A stretch of 64,000 nucleotides of DNA from Lachnospiraceae bacterium UBA4260 (lineage in GTDB: Bacteria > Bacillota > Clostridia > Lachnospirales > Lachnospiraceae): NCBI GenBank assembly GCA_002395235.1, contig DGWK01000032.1, positions 214,532-278,531 of the forward strand. Reading direction: 5' to 3'. Below, piece after piece: positions 59,140 through 64,000 of the stretch. A model generated the notes under the pieces. The model searched no databases and had not been told where the DNA came from. It worked only from the letters and a program-made list of their open reading frames with translations. Within the stretch, counting starts at the first letter, position 1, and every line of letters begins with the position of its first letter. Both the position numbers and the translations under genes were made by a program.

Positions 59140-60303
59140 ATGAGCACCGGCAAGAAAAGCTTCTGGGAAGAGCACCGCAAATGGATCGTTGTCGTGGCCG
59201 CGATACTTTGCGGCGCCGCAATCGGTGTCGCAGCTTATACCGGCGTCACGTCTTCGGCGAAGACTGTCACACACATCTCTGCAGTCTACACCGGTGATAC
59301 CAAGGCCGGTGTTGTTCTCGATGACAAAAACCCCGGCTTCACGGTGACTGCCTTCTACAAGGACGGACATGAGGCGGCCGTGACCGGATGGACGATCGCC
59401 TCTCCGCAGACCCTCGAAGACGCCAAAAAGAGCGTCGTGACGATTACCTACCAGAAAGTGAGCACCCAGGTCGAAGTCCAGTGCACCACCGGTATGATCC
59501 AGTCGATCACGGCGGAATACGACGGCGACACGAAGGCCGGCACACAGATCAACGACACCAACCCGGGACTCCATGTCTATGCGATCCGTGACGGCAAAAA
59601 ATCGCCCCTCGACAAGGGCTGGCGCGTCTCCAATCCCGCCGTCCTCGAGAAAGACAAGCTGTCCACCTTCACCATTAATTACGAGAATTTCTCCTGCACG
59701 CTCTCCATCCAGTGCACCACCAAGAGCATCGCCCGCCTGAGCGCCGCTTACTCGGGCAGCACGTCAGAAGGCACCGAGATCGCGACCGGAAACGAGAACC
59801 TCGTAGTGACCGCCAAATATGTCGACGGGACCGTCGAGCAGGTGAGCGGCTGGACCCTCGCCGAGACGGTAGTCCTCGAGCCAAAAGAGCGCTATGTCCT
59901 GGAAGTTCATTATGAGGACAGCGTCTGCACGCTGGAAGTGACCTGCACCACGCCTACTCCCGAGGAGTTCCAGGCCGGCTGTATTTCTGCGGGCTACTAT
60001 TCCCTCTACCACAATCCCGCCAAGTACGCGGGCGCCAACATTGCCGTAGAAGGAACAATCAAAGAGATCCGCCCCGGACAGGACGGAAGCGTAGATGTGT
60101 TTCTGGAAATGGAAGGGGACTTCCTCGGACTCACTAAGGGCATCCTGTGCGCCACTTACACCAGCACGCTCCACGGCCAGCTTCCTCCCGAAGGAGTCCC
60201 CGTAACAATTTACGGCATGTTCAAGGATGTGAGCGCCCGTATGATGGACGGTTCATCGATGAGCATGCCGGTAATGAATGCTGAATATGTAGTGCGCCAC
60301 TGA
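59140..60303 (+). CDS. Membrane-anchored protein with three Ig-like repeats and an OB-like C-terminus
   Basis: 387 aa. One helix (about 15-35, 'IVVVAAILCGAAIGVAAYTG') anchors an extracellular chain. Three tandem repeats of about 80 residues follow, each with 'ISAVYTGDTKAG'-like starts ('ITAEYDGDTKAGTQI', 'LSAAYSGSTSEGTEI') and a closing 'VQCTT'. They look like bacterial Ig/MBG-type modules. The last 110 residues ('NIAVEGTIKEIRPGQDGSVD', 'PVTIYGMFKDVSARMMDG') resemble an OB-fold. AAAGGAG is six bases before the ATG at 59140; upstream codons to 59029 are not supported. It is possibly an adhesion or envelope protein. Confidence 0.75.
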   Translation: MSTGKKSFWEEHRKWIVVVAAILCGAAIGVAAYTGVTSSAKTVTHISAVYTGDTKAGVVLDDKNPGFTVTAFYKDGHEAAVTGWTIASPQTLEDAKKSVVTITYQKVSTQVEVQCTTGMIQSITAEYDGDTKAGTQINDTNPGLHVYAIRDGKKSPLDKGWRVSNPAVLEKDKLSTFTINYENFSCTLSIQCTTKSIARLSAAYSGSTSEGTEIATGNENLVVTAKYVDGTVEQVSGWTLAETVVLEPKERYVLEVHYEDSVCTLEVTCTTPTPEEFQAGCISAGYYSLYHNPAKYAGANIAVEGTIKEIRPGQDGSVDVFLEMEGDFLGLTKGILCATYTSTLHGQLPPEGVPVTIYGMFKDVSARMMDGSSMSMPVMNAEYVVRH

Positions 60304-60305
60304 CC

Positions 60306-60968
60306 TCATAGCGCGGCGTCCGCAAACTTTTTACTTCTGTCCGCCGCTTCCCTGTAGAAAGCGTCCGCAGACGTTATGTTCTCATAAGGCGCCATAAAGA
60401 ACACTCTGAGAAAATAAAGATTGACGTTTCTGCGCACCTCTTCCGACGGCTCTGCCGCGATTCTCGCTTTTAATCGGCGAACCAGAGAATGCCACTGCGC
60501 TTTAAATTGCTCGTACGCAGGCAGATCGGATATTCCCAGCCATTTGTCAATCCTGACTTTGGAAAGACCTCCCTTCACGCACCCCTCCGGGACGATGAAA
60601 TAGGAGGTCTTTTCTTCGTTAAATTCCCTTCCCAGCGGGAATAACCTGCAGATTCCGGGCCGGTACGAGTGGATGCTGCACCTTCCGTCAGATTCGAGAA
60701 AAGCACAGCCCTGCGTATCACTCCTCATCATAAGGTGAGGAAGGATGACTCCTTCCTCCACATGCAGGTCGATTCCTCCGCCCAACAGCTCTTCAAAGGA
60801 TTTCCCGAGGCCGGCCGTCAGCTGCCACACGTCATAGGGATCCAGCACAATCGTATCGCCCATGCCCCTGCAGCAGGCTCCGCAGCCGGCGCAGGCACTG
60901 CTGGAGATTCTGACCATGTCCTGGGGACCATACCGCCTCGGTCCGGGTCCACCTGTCCCTTCTCTCAT
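60306..60968 (-). CDS. YkgJ-family cysteine cluster protein
   Basis: 220 aa. The N-terminal 'SACAGCGACCRGMGDTIVLD' and the later 'GCAFLESDGRCSIHSYRPGI' with 'CRLFPLG' make the Cys-rich zinc- or iron-sulfur-chelating pattern of the UPF0153/YkgJ family (CxxCxxCC, then CxFLxxGxCxIYxxRPxxCR). Function is unknown. It overlaps the amidohydrolase gene by four bases (60965-60968), so both are co-translated. It ends two bases after the stop codon of the convergent Ig-repeat gene. Confidence 0.88.
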   Translation of the reverse strand: MREGTGGPGPRRYGPQDMVRISSSACAGCGACCRGMGDTIVLDPYDVWQLTAGLGKSFEELLGGGIDLHVEEGVILPHLMMRSDTQGCAFLESDGRCSIHSYRPGICRLFPLGREFNEEKTSYFIVPEGCVKGGLSKVRIDKWLGISDLPAYEQFKAQWHSLVRRLKARIAAEPSEEVRRNVNLYFLRVFFMAPYENITSADAFYREAADRSKKFADAAL

Positions 60969-62470
60969 CTGCCCTGTCCTTTCCTGATGAGTCTGTCCAG
61001 ATCGTCATAGGAAACCTTCAGCAGACTGTCCAGCGTCTGTTCGATCGCCACATTCTTTTTAATGACCGGATCGCTGATCAGAGCGCCCCTTGCCACGACC
61101 ATCTTGGGCTTTCTGAGCGCCCGAAGGCTCTCGAGAGGATTTCCTGCCGTGATGAGGAAGTCGGCCGCCTTTCCGATCTCGATGCTTCCTGTCTCTGCGT
61201 CGATCCCTGCAATCTTTGCATTTCCGAGAGTCGCACTATAGAGGGCAAAAGACTCGGAGACGCCGCAGAACGTGCTGAAATACTGCAGCTCTCTCCACAT
61301 GTCGTAGTGCGTCACGTAAGGGCAGCCAGTATCCGTGCCGAGGCCGACCGGGATTCCCTCCTTGAGGGCTCTTCTGGCGCACTCGATGATGCCGCGCAGC
61401 ACGATTCCCGCATTGTAGCGGTCCATGGGGCGGACGCCGGTCTTGGACGTTTTCAGGAGTGCCAGAGGAATGACGGGCGAAATGGTAGTCACCAGCGATG
61501 CCCCGCGTTCTTTGAACAGCTCCATCATCTCATCCGTGGGCATGGCGCCGTGCTCAATGGTGTCTACGCCTCCGCGCAGTCCCGCGATCACGCCTTCCGT
61601 GCTCTCCGTATGTGCCGCCACAGGGAGCTTGAGATCATGCGCCGCCTTGCAGGCCGCCTCGATGATCTCCGGGGACATCTTGAGAACGCCCGGTTCTCCT
61701 TCCTTCACCGCGTCCATGATTCCGCCCGTGATCATGAGTTTGATCAGGTCGGGCCTGCCTTCCGCGATCTTGTGAACATATTCTACGGCCTCTTCAGGCG
61801 ATGTTACGGGATAAGCGAGCGATCCCGCCACGTGCCCTCCGGGCACCGAGATCCCTGTATTGCTTGTCAGGATCCTGGGACCCGGCATTGCCGCCCCGGC
61901 CGCGCTGCCGCGCACGAGCGCTCCCAGCCCTTCCGGCGCCGCTGCGCCCATGGGGATCCGGGACATGCCGGTCCTGGCCTTGCGGATCATGTCTGCCAGC
62001 CCGCTGCCGCCGGAAGTCTCTTCCGACTTCCAGGCCTTTACTCTTTTGCGGTATCCTTCTTCGATCTCATTCCGAAGCTTTCCGTCATAATCCGAAATAC
62101 CGCCGACAGTCCTGATCGTAGTCACGCCGCTGTGCAGCGCCGTGTTGGCATATCCTCTCATAAGGGCGCGAACCGCCTCCCCGGTAACCGGGTTGGAAGT
62201 AGCCAGATTCACGAGACGCACATAGTCCTCGGGCTCCTTCTTCTTGCCCGAAGGCTTGCCCCCCGAATTCAGATGCACATGGAGATTAATCAGACCGGGC
62301 ATCAGATAGCACCCTTTCAGATTCACAATCTCACATCCCGAAGGCACTAGTTCGTCCGCAGAGAGGATCGCGGAGATCCTGCCGTTCTCTACAATTACAG
62401 TTTTTCCCTTCTGCGGCACCATATCCTTCGTGCCGTCCAGTATAATTCCACCGATATATGCTGTTTTCAT
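60965..62470 (-). CDS. Amidohydrolase-family protein (imidazolonepropionase-like)
   Basis: 501 aa. Metal-dependent hydrolase with 'GCYLMPGLINLHVHLNSGG' (His-x-His), 'LPVAAHTESTEGVIAGLRGG' and 'TIEHGAMPTDEMMELFKERG', then 'GLGTDTGCPYVTHYDMWREL' with the terminal Asp. It would hydrolyse a C-N bond of a small ring or amide, such as in hydantoinase or prolidase-like enzymes; the substrate is not visible. An early open frame to 62590 is not used: AGGAAGG precedes the ATG at 62470. It is followed by the YkgJ gene with a 4-bp overlap. Confidence 0.88.
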   Translation of the reverse strand: MKTAYIGGIILDGTKDMVPQKGKTVIVENGRISAILSADELVPSGCEIVNLKGCYLMPGLINLHVHLNSGGKPSGKKKEPEDYVRLVNLATSNPVTGEAVRALMRGYANTALHSGVTTIRTVGGISDYDGKLRNEIEEGYRKRVKAWKSEETSGGSGLADMIRKARTGMSRIPMGAAAPEGLGALVRGSAAGAAMPGPRILTSNTGISVPGGHVAGSLAYPVTSPEEAVEYVHKIAEGRPDLIKLMITGGIMDAVKEGEPGVLKMSPEIIEAACKAAHDLKLPVAAHTESTEGVIAGLRGGVDTIEHGAMPTDEMMELFKERGASLVTTISPVIPLALLKTSKTGVRPMDRYNAGIVLRGIIECARRALKEGIPVGLGTDTGCPYVTHYDMWRELQYFSTFCGVSESFALYSATLGNAKIAGIDAETGSIEIGKAADFLITAGNPLESLRALRKPKMVVARGALISDPVIKKNVAIEQTLDSLLKVSYDDLDRLIRKGQGR

Positions 62471-62561
62471 AGGCGTTCCTTCCTGAAAGATGTTCTGAAC
62501 AGATAAGAATACAATACCACAAATTCCTTCTGCTTGGAGAGATAAGTTCTCTAAACGAAAA

Positions 62562-62602
62562 AAAGCCCCTGAACAGAAACAAAGCCCCATTCCGGGCTTC
62601 AG
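62562..62602 (-). terminator. Terminator after fhs
   Basis: Minus strand AAGCCC-GGAAT-GGGGCTT, then AGGGGCTTTTTTTCG. Two alternative stems share the GCCC/GGGC segments and end in seven T. It lies 160 bp after the fhs stop and just upstream of the amidohydrolase gene. The stretch 62603-62762 shows no gene. Confidence 0.55.
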
Positions 62603-62762
62603 CCTCAGAACAGAGCTCCATCTCTTAGGGGATGTTAATAATGTATAGGGGGGTAATTGATATATGTATCAGCTCTTGCTGACAATGGTTATATTACTCC
62701 GATCCCCTCTGAATAAATAGTCAGATTTCTGACATAAATTAGGGCATTTCCGACATTTCCAA

Positions 62763-64000
62763 TCAGAACAGTCCGGTGATCTTTCCGTCCTCGTCGACAT
62801 CGATCTTGACGGCTGCGGGAACCTTGGGAAGGCCGGGCATGGTCATGATGTCTCCCGTCAGGGCTACGACGAAGCCTGCGCCCGCCGATATTTTGACACC
62901 GCGGACCGTGATATCGAAGTCCTTGGGTGCGCCGAGCTTCTTGGGATCGTCCGTCAGGCTGTACTGGGTCTTGGCGACGCAGATGGGGCAGTTTCCGAAG
63001 CCCATGGCCTCGAGCTGCTTGGCCTGCTTGGCCGCGTCGGCGGTCATCACTACGCCGCGGGCGCCGTAGATCTTGGTGGCGATCTGGTTCAGCTTGTCCT
63101 CGATGGTGCCGTCGAGCTCATAGGAGAAGCGGAAGTCGGAGGGCTCCTCTACGAGACGGATGATCTCCTCTGCCAGAGCCTTGCCGCCTTCGCCGCCCTT
63201 TGCCCAGACCTGGGACAGAACGACGTTGACGCCGAGCTCTTTGCACTTCTTCTCAACCAGAGCCACTTCCGCAGCTGTATCTGTGGGGAACTCGTTGATG
63301 GCAACTACGCAGGGAAGGCCGTACACGTCGCGGATGTTGCTGACGTGCTTGAGGAGGTTGGGAAGGCCCTTCTCCAGAGCTTCCAGGTTCTCGGAGTTCA
63401 GGTCCGCCTTGGCGACGCCGCCGTTGTACTTAAGGCTTCTTACGGTGGAGACAATTACAACCGCGTTGGGCTTAATGCCGGCCATGCGGCACTTGATGTC
63501 CAGGAACTTCTCCGCGCCGAGGTCTGCGCCGAAGCCCGCCTCAGTGACCGCGTAATCCGCCAGCTTCATAGCCATTCTGGTCGCTGTGACGGAGTTGCAT
63601 CCGTGCGCGATGTTGGCGAAGGGGCCGCCGTGCACGATCGCGGGAACGTGCTCCAGGGTCTGCACCAGGTTGGGCTTGAGGGCGTCCTTGAGAAGGGCCG
63701 CCATAGCGCCCTGTGCGTGCAGGTCGCCTGCCGTGACGGGCTTCTGCTCGCTGACTTTGCCGTAAGTATAGCCGATGACAATCCTGGAGAGTCTCTCCTT
63801 GAGGTCGTTGATGTCACTTGCAAGGCACAGAACTGCCATGATCTCGGAGGCAACCGTGATATCGTAGCCGTCCTCGCGGGGCGTTCCGTTGACTCTTCCG
63901 CCAAGGCCGTCCACTACAAAGCGGAGCTGGCGGTCATTCATATCCACGCATCTCTTCCATGTGATCTTGCGGGGATCGATGTTCAGCTCATTTCCCTGAT
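62763..64000 (-). CDS. fhs: Formate-tetrahydrofolate ligase, C-terminal part (gene continues past the window)
   Basis: The minus strand is open from the right edge to the stop at 62763, giving 412 codons of the about 556-aa enzyme. FTHFS blocks are 'VDMNDRQLRFVVDGLGGRVN', 'IVHGGPFANIAHGCNSVTAT', 'VAINEFPTDTAAEVALVEKK' and 'KTQYSLTDDPKKLGAPKDF' near the end. The N-terminal Walker-type loop lies outside the window. It makes 10-formyl-THF from formate, THF and ATP, part of one-carbon metabolism and of the Wood-Ljungdahl methyl branch in acetogens. The ATG at 63947 is internal, not the start: the frame continues upstream with family sequence ('LNIDPRKITWKRC'). Confidence 0.95.
   Translation of the reverse strand, partial: QGNELNIDPRKITWKRCVDMNDRQLRFVVDGLGGRVNGTPREDGYDITVASEIMAVLCLASDINDLKERLSRIVIGYTYGKVSEQKPVTAGDLHAQGAMAALLKDALKPNLVQTLEHVPAIVHGGPFANIAHGCNSVTATRMAMKLADYAVTEAGFGADLGAEKFLDIKCRMAGIKPNAVVIVSTVRSLKYNGGVAKADLNSENLEALEKGLPNLLKHVSNIRDVYGLPCVVAINEFPTDTAAEVALVEKKCKELGVNVVLSQVWAKGGEGGKALAEEIIRLVEEPSDFRFSYELDGTIEDKLNQIATKIYGARGVVMTADAAKQAKQLEAMGFGNCPICVAKTQYSLTDDPKKLGAPKDFDITVRGVKISAGAGFVVALTGDIMTMPGLPKVPAAVKIDVDEDGKITGLF

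Noticed and set aside
61307..62350. 347-codon plus-strand frame over the amidohydrolase gene
   Set aside because: Antisense shadow without family similarity.

Overview
The window looks like a chromosomal segment of a low-GC-phylum (Firmicutes) anaerobe, most likely a Lachnospiraceae-type gut Clostridium relative. Supporting signs are strong AGGAGG ribosome-binding sites, several BspA-like leucine-rich-repeat proteins, a Rpn/PD-(D/E)XK 'transposase-like' gene, MBG-repeat surface proteins, TRAP and MetNIQ transporters, GH3/GH32 glycosidases and a formate-tetrahydrofolate ligase. Most of the window is moderately GC-rich. About 42.2-45.1 kb is visibly AT-rich and foreign.

Layout. 0-0.73 kb: a BspA-like protein that runs off the left edge. 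0.9-6.5 kb: a TauE-family exporter converging on a five-gene 5-oxoproline operon (NRAMP-like transporter, pxpB, pxpC, ycsI-like gene, pxpA). 6.5-7.7 kb: gene debris (YesM/YesN two-component remnants, the tail of a second dctM) around a YcxB-like membrane protein. 7.7-11.5 kb: a TRAP transporter operon (dctP-Q-M) divergent from a YhcH/YiaL sugar protein. 12-17.2 kb: an operon of three proteins that each carry a TIR or TIR-like domain, one membrane helix and leucine-rich repeats. I consider this the most interesting system in the window. 17.4-21.5 kb: a membrane-anchored HAD phosphatase, two fused transporter fragments, mobA, and remnants of an M13 peptidase and an HD hydrolase. 21.5-27.7 kb: a FecR/MBG-repeat exported protein coupled to a CHASE2-PP2C phosphatase. 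27.9-31.7 kb: an accessory strip of remnants, a Rpn-like nuclease and a family of long perfect palindromes. 31.7-36.3 kb: GH32 sucrose hydrolase and the metNIQ methionine transporter.

36.49-45.25 kb is an integrated element in a tRNA-Ala(GGC) gene. It is bounded by a 20-bp direct repeat of the tRNA 3' end. Its genes are a RepA-like initiator, a DinJ-type antitoxin, an AlbA/Schlafen ATP-binding protein, an AbiEi-like regulator with paired operators, a BRCT protein, two divergent serine recombinases and a tyrosine integrase. The original terminator of the tRNA gene is stranded on the far side of the element.

45.4-64 kb: an OmpR-type two-component system, a DUF4342 protein, and a metal-efflux operon (ArsR-HMA-P-type ATPase) with a clear promoter and operator. 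Then a LytTR two-component system followed by an alpha/beta hydrolase, a lipoprotein and a membrane-anchored GH3 enzyme with reversed domain order. Last come a MerR regulator, an Ig-repeat membrane protein, a YkgJ zinc/iron-cluster protein with an amidohydrolase, and the 3' part of fhs, which leaves the right edge.

All calls come from reading the sequence and family knowledge. No database search was possible.
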